Translations under genes and position numbers: made by a program
The notes under the pieces: model-generated
The model's input: only the letters and a program-made list of their open reading frames with translations
Database searches by the model: none
What the model was told of the DNA's origin: nothing
Source: Kitasatospora sp. NBC_01266
GTDB lineage: Bacteria > Actinomycetota > Actinomycetes > Streptomycetales > Streptomycetaceae
NCBI RefSeq assembly: GCF_036242395.1
Contig: NZ_CP108458.1
Coordinates: forward strand, 2,046,001-2,110,000
Direction: 5' to 3'
DNA length: 64,000 nucleotides
In this document: piece by piece, positions 52,748 to 60,579 of the stretch
Position numbering within the stretch: position 1 is the first letter of the stretch
How the letters are laid out: each line of letters opens with the position of its first letter

Positions 52748-53758
52748 TCAGCGGGTTGCCGGGACTTCGAGGAAGTCGTCGCCAGCACGGTGAACGATGG
52801 CGATGTCGTGACTGGCCAGCAGCTCTTGCAAATCCTGGTCAGGCAGCTCGGGAAGCAGAACAGCGCAGCGCGGATCCTCCGGATTCTCGTCCGTGTGCGC
52901 GAAGCGACGGTAGTCGAGCAACTGGCCAAGGGCCATCCGCACAGCTTCCCGACTGCTACTCCCCTTGGCCTCATAGAGGACATGCGCAGTCGCGTCGTAG
53001 AGATCCGTGATCAGGGTCGATGTCTTGCCCTTGATCCTTATCTGGAGGCGGCGCACGTCGTGCTCCTGGGCCGCGAGGTACTCCTCAAATGCGGCGCACA
53101 GCCCGGCCTCACGTCGCTTGGCAACGATCGCGGAGGTCGGCGCCCGGCGACTCTCGGCAGTCCGACTCTGCTCCGGCGGAACCAACCTACTCTCGGTCAC
53201 CTCCAGCGGGATCTTCTGGGCCTTGGTCTCCTTGGCTGGCGGCACCATGTCTTCCGGCACCAGTGCAACGTCATCGGTCATCGGGCGCAGTCGGAAGACA
53301 ATCGCCAGCCGCTCCTGACGCTCCACGTCCAGGGCCGGCCGCACCTCATAGGGGTTCTTGGGATCGAGGTAGAACTCCCCGACGTACCGGTGCTGCTTGG
53401 CGCCGGCCTTCAGCCCCTTGGGCTTGGGCACGGCGATGAAGAGGAGCAACCGCCGGTTCATGTCCTGGTGGTGCAGCACTGCGGCGTTGCCCTTCCCGGT
53501 CCTGCCGCCGAACTCCATCGGCCCCCGCTGGCCCGCTCCGGTGTACTCGAATACCTTCCCCAGCTCATCCCCTTCAGCGAGCCAACCATCGTGGTACCCG
53601 AAGCTCACGCCGACCTCATGGTCAGAGAAGACGAGGACGTTCTTCTCGTCCACAGCCGGACAGATGCCCCCACTGTACGGACTTCCCCCATAGAGCTTGT
53701 GAATTTGCTCTCGGGTAGCAATCTGACCGATCTGCAACTCTTTCTGCCCACTCGTCAT
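52748..53758 (-). CDS. Putative modification-dependent (type IV-like) restriction endonuclease
   Basis: A 336-residue protein with two parts. The N-terminal ~150 residues resemble a PUA/SRA-like modified-base reader: SPYSGGICPAVDEKNVLVFS, YHDGWLAEGDELGKVFEYTG and GGRTGKGNAAVLHHQDMNRR. The C-terminal ~110 residues look like a PD-(D/E)xK nuclease: DLYDATAHVLYEAKG (acidic residue plus ExK) then REAVRMALGQLLDYRRF. A lysine-rich linker joins them. There is no methyltransferase next to it, as expected for a type IV enzyme. It is an island between unrelated genes and its GC content looks lower than theirs, hinting at transfer. ATG 53758 is the start. Confidence 0.7.
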   Translation of the reverse strand: MTSGQKELQIGQIATREQIHKLYGGSPYSGGICPAVDEKNVLVFSDHEVGVSFGYHDGWLAEGDELGKVFEYTGAGQRGPMEFGGRTGKGNAAVLHHQDMNRRLLLFIAVPKPKGLKAGAKQHRYVGEFYLDPKNPYEVRPALDVERQERLAIVFRLRPMTDDVALVPEDMVPPAKETKAQKIPLEVTESRLVPPEQSRTAESRRAPTSAIVAKRREAGLCAAFEEYLAAQEHDVRRLQIRIKGKTSTLITDLYDATAHVLYEAKGSSSREAVRMALGQLLDYRRFAHTDENPEDPRCAVLLPELPDQDLQELLASHDIAIVHRAGDDFLEVPATR

Positions 53759-53899
53759 GCCCCAACGTTAGTCCGGCTCCCCGTTGCCCTGGCATCGGCC
53801 TCGCCGCGCCCGCCCGCCCTGGTCGCCGTCGCGGTGGGGCGATACCGTGCGCGAGGGTGGGCGGCGCGGGGTCGCTCGCGGTCGGGGGAGGGAACCCGG

Positions 53900-54658
53900 A
53901 TGCAGGACGTGGTCAAGGGCAGCACGATGCCGGTGCTGGAGATGCAGTTGGGGGCCGGTGAGTCGATCGTCTCGATGCACGGCGAGCTGTCCTGGATGTC
54001 GGCGAACGTCCAGATGTCGCAGACCACCAACTCCGGTGGCCCGGGCGGCGGTGGGCTGCTGAACACGCTGAAGCGGGCGGTCAGCGGCGGCGGGATCTTC
54101 CTGACGAAGTACCAGGCGCACGGCGCGCCGGGGCTGGTGGCCTTCGCCTCCAAGGTGCCGGGGCACATCGTGCCGGTGGACGTCATGCCGGGCCGCAGCG
54201 TGCTGGTGCACCGGCACGGCTGGCTCTGTGGGACGCCGGGGATCAGTCCGAGCATCGCGCTGCAGCAGTCGTTCCGCGGCGGGCTGTGGGGCGGCGAGGG
54301 CTTCGTGCTGCAGCGGCTGCAGGGGCAGGGCCGGGCCTGGATCGAACTCTCCGGCGAGCTCTGCCAGTACACCCTGGCGCCCGGGCAGACCATGCTGGTG
54401 CACCCCGGTCATGTGGGGATGTTCGACGAGTCGGTGCAGTTCACCATCACCCGGGTGCCGGGCATCGCCAACAAGATCTTCGGCGGCGACGGCTACCACC
54501 TGGTGGCGCTGACCGGGCCCGGTCAGATCTGGCTGCAGAGCATGCCGCTCTCCAGCCTGGCCCACGCCCTGCAGCCCTACCTGGCCGCGGAGGGCGCCGC
54601 GGCCGGGGCCGAGGGCGCGGGGCTGGGCGGGATCGTCGGCGGCATGCTGCGCAGCTGA
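53900..54658 (+). CDS. AIM24-family protein
   Basis: A 252-residue beta-rich protein of the AIM24/TIGR00266 family. It has VLEMQLGAGESIVSMHGELS, FLTKYQAHGAPGLVAFASKV and GEGFVLQRLQGQGRAWIELS followed by a FDESVQFTITRVPGI stretch. ATG 53900 follows GGGGGAGGGAACC. The C-terminus is Ala/Gly-rich. Bacterial members are small soluble or membrane-associated proteins of unclear role; several sit near export or stress genes. A hairpin separates it from the next, convergent gene. Confidence 0.85.
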   Translation: MQDVVKGSTMPVLEMQLGAGESIVSMHGELSWMSANVQMSQTTNSGGPGGGGLLNTLKRAVSGGGIFLTKYQAHGAPGLVAFASKVPGHIVPVDVMPGRSVLVHRHGWLCGTPGISPSIALQQSFRGGLWGGEGFVLQRLQGQGRAWIELSGELCQYTLAPGQTMLVHPGHVGMFDESVQFTITRVPGIANKIFGGDGYHLVALTGPGQIWLQSMPLSSLAHALQPYLAAEGAAAGAEGAGLGGIVGGMLRS

Positions 54659-54676
54659 GCGGGTCCGCCAACGCAC

Positions 54677-54712
54677 AGGTGCTGGCCGGGACTTGCGCCC
54701 CGACCAGCACCT
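54677..54712. terminator. Hairpin between convergent genes
   Basis: AGGTGCTGGCCGGG (54677-54690) pairs with 54699-54712 with one mismatch. Confidence 0.65.
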
Positions 54713-54725
54713 CGACCAGCGCGAC

Positions 54726-54956
54726 TCAGAAGAAGTCCCGGTCGATGATCTCCTCGCGCTCGATGATCTCCTCACGACCGCCGCCGAAGAGGCCGTCGAA
54801 GAGACCCGGACGCTCGATGATCTCCTCGCGCTCGATGATCCGCTCACGACCGAACCGGTCGCGCTCGACGATCTGCTCGCGCTCGATGATCTCCTCACCA
54901 CCGAAGAAGCCACGGTCGCGCTCGATGAACTCCTCGCGCTCGTAGAACTCGCGCAC
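54726..54956 (-). CDS. Small charged repeat protein (Glu/Arg/Ile heptad-like)
   Basis: A 76-residue protein made almost wholly of E-E-I-I-E-R-E type units, for example EEIIEREQIVERDRFGRERI and a second block after a GLFDGLFGGG hinge. The DNA shows the same near-repeats on the minus strand. Such alternating Glu/Arg/Ile runs favour a long amphipathic or single charged helix. GTG 54956 has GGGGAG six bases upstream; a longer frame to 55079 exists but lacks support. I do not recognise a family. A structural or membrane-binding helix is conceivable. Confidence 0.65.
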   Translation of the reverse strand: MREFYEREEFIERDRGFFGGEEIIEREQIVERDRFGRERIIEREEIIERPGLFDGLFGGGREEIIEREEIIDRDFF

Positions 54957-55159
54957 GATGTCTCCCCTGCTCAGGTCCGTATTGCTGACGATGCCACCGA
55001 CGTTGCCGCCGACGCTGGCGCCGGCGTTCGGTGCTACAGGCGTGACGATAACGCACCACCCCTGGGCCGAACGCAACACCCGGGCAACACTCGTGTGCTG
55101 ATGGCGTCACAGCCACGGGAGCGGCCACGGAAGCGGCCACCCGCACGGCAACGGGACGG

Positions 55160-56431
55160 TCAGATCTCGTCGCCGCCGAAGGTGTAGCTGCTGCCGTAGC
55201 CGGCCAGCACCCGGCGCATGCCGCGCGGCGGGTGCAGCCGGGTGGGCGAGGTGGTGTGGATCGGGAAGACGGTGGCGGGGCGCATCCGCTCCAGCATGTG
55301 GTGCAGATCGTCCTGGGAGGCGTGGCCCGAGCAGCCGATCTGGCGCAGCGGGATGCCCAGCGCGCCGAGCCAGTCGGTGAACGGCGCCCAGCGCGGCTCG
55401 AAGGGGCCGAGCGGTTCGCCGTTGGCGTGCACCAGGCAGGCGGCGGGGTAGCCGTCGCCGGCCGGCAGGTCGAGCAGCGAGGGCAGGTCGTCGGGGTCCG
55501 GCATCACCACGTAGCGGCCCGGCTCGGCGCGCAGTTCGGCGGCCGGCACCTCGGTCGGGGAGAGGACTCCTTCGACGCCGACCAGCCGCAGGAAGGCCGC
55601 GATCTGCTCGGTCCAGACGATCCGCCGCCCGGCCGCCTCGGCGATCCCCAGGAAGTCCTTCACCCGGTCGATGTCGCGCGGGTAGAGCGAGAGCAGCACC
55701 AGGCCGGCGGTCTCCTCCAGGGCGCGGGCGAAGTCGCGGGCCACGTCGCCCTCGCCGCGCTGGCGGCCGGTCGAGTTGTCCCAGCCGAGCGTGGTGCCCT
55801 CGGTGACCAGGACGGCGCTGCCCGCCGCCCGGTCGACGAAGTCCCAGGAGCGCCGCGGGTGGTGGCCGTGGAAGCGGTAGTCACCGGTGAAGACCAGGGT
55901 GCCGTCGGGCGTGTGCACCAGGTAGCCGCTGGCGCCCGGCACGTCGTGGTCGACCGGGACGCACTCCACCTCCATCGGGCCCACGGTGACCCGCTGACCG
56001 TCCGTCAGGCGCTGCCAGTCGGGCTCGCCGTGGGTCAGGCCCTGGCCGGTGGCGGCCAGCGCGGTCAGCACGTCGACCGCGTCGGTGTGCGCGTGTACGG
56101 CCACCTCGGGGCGGACGAAGCCGGCCAGGCCCACGTGGTCGATGTGCGGGTGGCTGACGAACACGGCCGTCTCGCCGACCTGTTCGGCCAGCGGGGAGCC
56201 GGGCTCCAGCGCGTCGGGGCTGAACAGGCCCGGCAGCGCCGGCGCGGCGCCCAGCCGCAGCCGGTCGGCCAGCTCCCGCCCGGGGCGCTGGCGCACCGGG
56301 CGGCGGAACAGGTCGGCGCCGGACGGGATGTCGATGCCGATGTCCAGCAGCACGCGGTACCCGTCCTGCTGGACCAGGATCTTGCTGCCGCCGATGACGC
56401 CGACTCCGCCCCAGAATTCGATGGTGGCCAT
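55160..56431 (-). CDS. Metallo-beta-lactamase / beta-CASP-like hydrolase
   Basis: A 423-residue binuclear metal hydrolase. The metal ligands show in SHPHIDHVG, PVDHDVPGASGY and FTGDYRFHGH, and the beta-CASP-like half has SGHASQDDL and VFPIHTTSP, as in RNase J/CPSF-type enzymes. Here the usual HxHxDH reads HPHIDH. It is the last gene of the minus-strand operon that begins with a sugar ABC importer. RNA cleavage or a phosphodiesterase role on a carried metabolite are both possible; the nuclease match is only partial. Confidence 0.8.
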   Translation of the reverse strand: MATIEFWGGVGVIGGSKILVQQDGYRVLLDIGIDIPSGADLFRRPVRQRPGRELADRLRLGAAPALPGLFSPDALEPGSPLAEQVGETAVFVSHPHIDHVGLAGFVRPEVAVHAHTDAVDVLTALAATGQGLTHGEPDWQRLTDGQRVTVGPMEVECVPVDHDVPGASGYLVHTPDGTLVFTGDYRFHGHHPRRSWDFVDRAAGSAVLVTEGTTLGWDNSTGRQRGEGDVARDFARALEETAGLVLLSLYPRDIDRVKDFLGIAEAAGRRIVWTEQIAAFLRLVGVEGVLSPTEVPAAELRAEPGRYVVMPDPDDLPSLLDLPAGDGYPAACLVHANGEPLGPFEPRWAPFTDWLGALGIPLRQIGCSGHASQDDLHHMLERMRPATVFPIHTTSPTRLHPPRGMRRVLAGYGSSYTFGGDEI

Positions 56432-56440
56432 AGGGGGTGA

Positions 56441-57163
56441 TCAGTTCCTTTCGGTCGGCGCCTGGGCCGTGGCCCAGGTCCGGATGGAGTCGAGCAGCCC
56501 CTCCACAGCGGGGGCGATCGCGTCGGCGGGGCCGTCGGCCCGGCCGAACCGGTCGATGTAGGCGCTGTGCGCGCCGACCTCGCGACCGGGCTCGATGTCA
56601 TTGCGCCAGTGGTCGCCGATCACACAGACGCGGCGGCCGTCCTGGCCGTTCGGGTTCTCCGCGCGTAGCAAGCGCCGCAGGCCCTCGGGCTTTCCGGTGC
56701 CGGAGACCACCGCGTCCAGCAGCGGCGGCAGTTCGAGCCGCCGCAGCAGCCCGTCCAGGCCCGCCGCCGGGCTGTTGGTGGCCAGCACCACCCGCACGCC
56801 CTCGCCGCGCAGTTCGGTGATCAGCTCGGCGTAGCCGGCCGGCACCTCCAGCGGGCAGCGGGCGGCGTCCAGCATCAGCTCGCGGGTCGCCGCGAAGGCG
56901 CGGTTCAGTTCGGGGGTGTCCAGCCCGGCCTTGCGGCCGAGCACCGCGACGGCCTCCCAGCCGTCGATCGCCTCGGCCAGCAGCGGCCCGGCGGCGGCGC
57001 CCACCGCCAGGAACCGCTCGACGCCGTCGAGCAGTTCGGCCCGGTCGGCGGCCGGCAGCGCGGCGCTCGCGTGCTCGGCATAGCGCCGGATCGGGGCGTC
57101 ACCCCGGTACAGCGTGCCGTCGAAGTCGGTGATCAGCACGGGATATGACGTGGTGTCAGCCAC
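56441..57163 (-). CDS. HAD-superfamily hydrolase
   Basis: A 240-residue phosphatase-like protein: VLITDFDGTLYRGD (motif I), VLATNSPAAG (motif II), GTGKPEGLRRLL (motif III Lys) and VCVIGDHWRNDIEPGR (motif IV). The GTG at 57163 lies inside the end of the upstream permease gene (8-base overlap), so it belongs to the sugar importer operon. It may dephosphorylate the imported substrate or an intermediate. The hydrolase gene follows nine bases later. Confidence 0.85.
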   Translation of the reverse strand: MADTTSYPVLITDFDGTLYRGDAPIRRYAEHASAALPAADRAELLDGVERFLAVGAAAGPLLAEAIDGWEAVAVLGRKAGLDTPELNRAFAATRELMLDAARCPLEVPAGYAELITELRGEGVRVVLATNSPAAGLDGLLRRLELPPLLDAVVSGTGKPEGLRRLLRAENPNGQDGRRVCVIGDHWRNDIEPGREVGAHSAYIDRFGRADGPADAIAPAVEGLLDSIRTWATAQAPTERN

Positions 57164-58016
57164 GGACGCCTCCTGCGGTGGACATGGCGCCGGTGACGAA
57201 GTGCCGCTGCAGCACCAGGAAGAAGGCGAGCACCGGCACGGTGGTGAAGACCACCGCGGCGGCGAGCCCGGGGTAGTCGGTTCCGTCGGCCCCGGCGAAG
57301 GCGGCCAGACCCACCTCGACCGGCTGCACGTTCGGGTCCTGGGTCATGATGAACGGCCACAGGAAGGAGTTCCAGCTGGCCAGGAAGATCTGCAGGGCGA
57401 TGATCAGCATCGCCGGGCGGACCAGCGGCATGCCGATCGACCAGAGCATCCGGAACCGTCCGGCGCCGTCCAACTCGGCGGCGTCGAAGAGTTCGGCGGG
57501 CAGGCCGAGGAAGAACTGCCGGACCAGGAAGATGCCGAAGACGCTGGCGCCCCAGGGCACGATCTGGATCCAGTAGGTGTCCAGCCAGTGGATGTCGGTG
57601 GCGATGAGGTAGTCGGGGATGATCAACACCGTGCCCGGCACCATCATCACCGCCATCACCAGCGCGAACAGCAGGCCCCGGCCGCGGAACTTCATCACCC
57701 CGAAGGCGAATCCGGCCAGCAGCGAGGTGGCCAGCGCGAGCACCACCGTGCAGGCCCCGATCAGCACCGTGTTGAGGAAGAGCCGGGGCCACGGCGCGGC
57801 GGCCCAGGCGCGGCTGTAGTTCTCCCAGTGCCAGTGCGGCAGCAGCAGGTCCGAGAGGGTGCTGGACTGCGAGGCCGAGTTCAGCGAGGTGACCAGCACG
57901 TAGTAGAACGGGAAGAGGAAGGCCAGCGCGACCAGCGCGGCCAGCGTGCGGCGCAGCGCGCCGCGCGGCCGGAGCGAACCCCGGCCGCGCGACACGGGCG
58001 GTGTTGCGAGGGTCAC
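57156..58016 (-). CDS. Carbohydrate ABC transporter permease (MalG type)
   Basis: A 286-residue inner-membrane permease with six helices. The EAA-like coupling loop reads FFLGLPAELFDAAELDGAGR, and helices include LVALAFLFPFYYVLVTSLNS and LLFALVMAVMMVPGTVLIIP. The GTG start overlaps the substrate-binding protein stop (GTGA). It pairs with the permease at 59451-60365. No ATPase gene is present, so a shared ATPase such as MsiK is expected, as is usual in streptomycetes. Confidence 0.9.
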   Translation of the reverse strand: MTLATPPVSRGRGSLRPRGALRRTLAALVALAFLFPFYYVLVTSLNSASQSSTLSDLLLPHWHWENYSRAWAAAPWPRLFLNTVLIGACTVVLALATSLLAGFAFGVMKFRGRGLLFALVMAVMMVPGTVLIIPDYLIATDIHWLDTYWIQIVPWGASVFGIFLVRQFFLGLPAELFDAAELDGAGRFRMLWSIGMPLVRPAMLIIALQIFLASWNSFLWPFIMTQDPNVQPVEVGLAAFAGADGTDYPGLAAAVVFTTVPVLAFFLVLQRHFVTGAMSTAGGVRG

Positions 58017-59326
58017 TGGCCCGCCTTCTGGTCCGCCAGGGCGGCCTGCTGGGCGGCGTTGGCCGCGGTGGCCGGGTCGACGCCCTCCTCCAGCACCTTC
58101 TGCAGCGCGACGACCTCCTCGCCCTGGGCCTTGGCGACCCACGGGAAGGCCGGCTGCGGCACGGCGTAGTCGAGCGCCGCGGCGGCGGTCTTCATGTAGG
58201 GGTTCTTGGCCAGGAAGTCGCCCATCAGGTCGAGCGCCTTCGAGGTGACCGGCAGGTACCCGGTGGTGCTGGACCACTGGGCCTGGCTCTGCGCGGAGGC
58301 CAGGAACTGCATGTACTTCCAGGCCGCCGCCTGCTGGGCCTTGGAGGCCGAGGCGAACATCGCGATGTTGGTGCCGGAGAGCACGTTGGTCGGCTGGCCG
58401 CTGGTGCCGGTCGGCAGCACCTCGGTGCCCAGGGTGAACTTGCCGCCCACCGCCTGGTTCTCGTAGTAGTAGCCGGCCGCGCTCGACATGTCGAAGGCGC
58501 CCTTCTTGGCCCCCAGCGCGGTCTCACCCGGGTAGTTGGTGCCGACCGCCAGCGCGCCGGCCTTCTTCAGGTCGGACAGGTAGGTCAGCGCCTGGATCGA
58601 GGCGGCGCTGTTGAGCTGCGGGGTGCCGTCGGCGGCGATGTCCGGGGTGCCGTTGGCCGCGCAGAGCGCGTCGTACAGGACCGCGCCGCCGGCCGGCGAG
58701 GCGGTGGTGCCCGGGTCGACGCTGATCGCGGTGACGCCGTTGCCGGAGACCGCCTTGGCGGCGGTGGCGAACTGGTCCCAGGTGGTGGGCGCGCTCTGGC
58801 CCTTGGCCTGCAGCATGTCCTGGTCGTAGAAGAGCACCTGGACGCTCTTGTTGAACGGCCACATCCACAGCTTGCCGTCGGGCAGCCGCTGGTCCTTCTG
58901 TACACCCTGGTAGAAGTCGCTCAGCCCGGCCGGGCTGTCGCTGCCCGCGTACTGGCTGACCGGCAGGATCACCTGGCTCTTGGCGTACTCGGCGGCCCAG
59001 CTCTCGTAGACCTGACCGATGGTGGGCGCGTTGTGGGCCGCGACGCCGGCCGTCTCCTTGGCGTGCAGGGTGCCGTAGTCCGGCTGGTACTCCAGGTCGA
59101 CCTTGATGTTCGGGTTGGCCTGCTGGAAGGCGTTGGTCAGCGCGACCAGGGTGCTCTTCTGGGTGCCGCTGATCATGATCTGCATGAACGAGATCGTGGT
59201 GGTACCACCCGAACCCGCGTCGGCGCTGGACTTGCTGGACGAGGAGCAGGCACTCAGCGCACCGAGCACGGTGGCCGCGGCCAGCACGGTGGCGGCGGTG
59301 CGACGCAGCTTGCGGTTGGAGGACAT
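58013..59326 (-). CDS. Extracellular sugar-binding lipoprotein
   Basis: A 437-residue ABC solute-binding protein (family 1 extracellular). The signal peptide ends in the lipobox ALSAC with lipidated Cys 27, followed by a Ser-rich linker. The mature part contains FMQIMISGTQKSTLVALTNA and PTTWDQFATAAKAVSG, typical of glycerol-3-phosphate or disaccharide binders. ATG 59326 follows AAGGAACC. It lies between the two permease genes. The order permease-binder-permease and the HAD/MBL tail resemble importers of phosphorylated or phosphodiester sugars such as UgpB systems; this is inferred. Confidence 0.9.
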   Translation of the reverse strand: MSSNRKLRRTAATVLAAATVLGALSACSSSSKSSADAGSGGTTTISFMQIMISGTQKSTLVALTNAFQQANPNIKVDLEYQPDYGTLHAKETAGVAAHNAPTIGQVYESWAAEYAKSQVILPVSQYAGSDSPAGLSDFYQGVQKDQRLPDGKLWMWPFNKSVQVLFYDQDMLQAKGQSAPTTWDQFATAAKAVSGNGVTAISVDPGTTASPAGGAVLYDALCAANGTPDIAADGTPQLNSAASIQALTYLSDLKKAGALAVGTNYPGETALGAKKGAFDMSSAAGYYYENQAVGGKFTLGTEVLPTGTSGQPTNVLSGTNIAMFASASKAQQAAAWKYMQFLASAQSQAQWSSTTGYLPVTSKALDLMGDFLAKNPYMKTAAAALDYAVPQPAFPWVAKAQGEEVVALQKVLEEGVDPATAANAAQQAALADQKAGQ

Positions 59327-59450
59327 CGAGGGTTCCTTTTCGCGTCTGGGGAGACCGACGGGGACAGGCGAACGGGACGAGCGGTACGGCGGGGAACGAA
59401 CGACGAGCGGTGCGACAGGGGACGAGCGGCGGGTCGCACCCGGGTGCGGG

Positions 59451-60365
59451 TCAGAGGTCGGCGGCGATCCGGTCACCGAGGCGGCGCTGCAGCAGCGTGA
59501 AGGCGGCGGTGACCACGAAGAGCACCACGGCCAGCGCGGCACCGTACCCGGTGTCGAAGAGGACGAACGCCTCCTGGTAGAGCAGGTAGCTCAGCGTGGT
59601 GGTGGCGTAGGCCGGGCCGCCCTTGCTCATCTCGTAGAACTGGGTGAAGGCCTGCAGCGAGCTGATGCTGGTGATCACCACCGCGAAGAGCGTCACCGGC
59701 CGCAGCTGCGGCCAGGTGATGTGCCAGAACTCCTGCCAGGGGCCGGCCCCGTCGACCCGGGCGGCCTCGCTCAACTCCCCTGAGACGACGGCCAGTCCAC
59801 CGAGGAAGAGCACCACGGTGAAGCCGACCTCGTGCCAGAGGCTGTAGACGATCACCGAGGGCATCGCCCAGGTGCTGGAGAAGAGGAACTGCGAGGTGGG
59901 CAGGTGCAGGTGCTTCAACACCTCGTCGATCAGCCCGAACTGGGGATTGAAGAGCCAGACCCAGGCGAGCGAGGTGGCCACGATCGGGGTGGCGTGCGGC
60001 GCGAAGATGGCGACCCGGCTGGCGTTCAGCAGCCGCCCGCCGCGCTGCAGCAGCACGGCCAGCGCCAGCGAGATCGCGGTGCCGCCGATCACCATGGCCG
60101 CGCAGTAGTAGAGCGAATTCAGGGCGCTGGTCAGGAAGCTGGGCGTGCTGGACTGGAACAGCGCCTTGTAGTTGTCCGCGCCGATGAAGCTGGACATCGA
60201 CGGGTTGAGCGTGTTCCAGTGGAAGGTGCTGATGTAGAGCGTGTAGGCGGTCGGTCCGATGATGAAGACCGAGAAGATCAGCAGCGCCGGCGCCGTGTAC
60301 AGCCACCCGGCCCATCCCTCACGCGGCCGGCTGCGCCGCCGGACCCGCTCGCTCAACTGCGCCAT
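59451..60365 (-). CDS. Carbohydrate ABC transporter permease (MalF type)
   Basis: A 304-residue, six-helix permease. Marks are YTAPALLIFSVFIIGPTAYT at the first helix, IFAPHATPIVATSLAWVWLF and the coupling loop VVSGELSEAARVDGAGPWQE. ATG 60365 is preferred over TTG 60383. It is the first gene of the operon and follows an AT-rich region rich in palindromes. It completes the importer with the MalG-type permease and the binding lipoprotein. Confidence 0.9.
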   Translation of the reverse strand: MAQLSERVRRRSRPREGWAGWLYTAPALLIFSVFIIGPTAYTLYISTFHWNTLNPSMSSFIGADNYKALFQSSTPSFLTSALNSLYYCAAMVIGGTAISLALAVLLQRGGRLLNASRVAIFAPHATPIVATSLAWVWLFNPQFGLIDEVLKHLHLPTSQFLFSSTWAMPSVIVYSLWHEVGFTVVLFLGGLAVVSGELSEAARVDGAGPWQEFWHITWPQLRPVTLFAVVITSISSLQAFTQFYEMSKGGPAYATTTLSYLLYQEAFVLFDTGYGAALAVVLFVVTAAFTLLQRRLGDRIAADL

Positions 60366-60422
60366 GGCACCGTCTCTTTGCACTCGTGCTTCTTCGACGG
60401 CTCAGAGTGAAACGCGCGTAGA

Positions 60423-60506
60423 TAGCCTACAGATGGCTACCCGATGAACAATTGGCCAATCAGTATCGGATGATCAAGGACCTGTGAAATTCTGAAATAT
60501 TGGCCA
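60423..60506 (-). promoter_or_regulatory. Palindromic promoter/operator region of the sugar importer operon
   Basis: The region is AT-rich. It contains TAGCC/GGCTA as an inverted repeat (60423-60439), the perfect palindrome ATTGGCCAAT (60451-60460) and a second ATTGGCCA at 60499-60506. A LacI or GntR-type sugar regulator is the likely binder, but no such gene is adjacent. Confidence 0.55.
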
Positions 60507-60579
60507 CCCTCTACCCTCAGGCCGCTGAATACGGACCAATGCTGACAGATCGTCATTGGGTGATCGGGTCACGGTCGAG

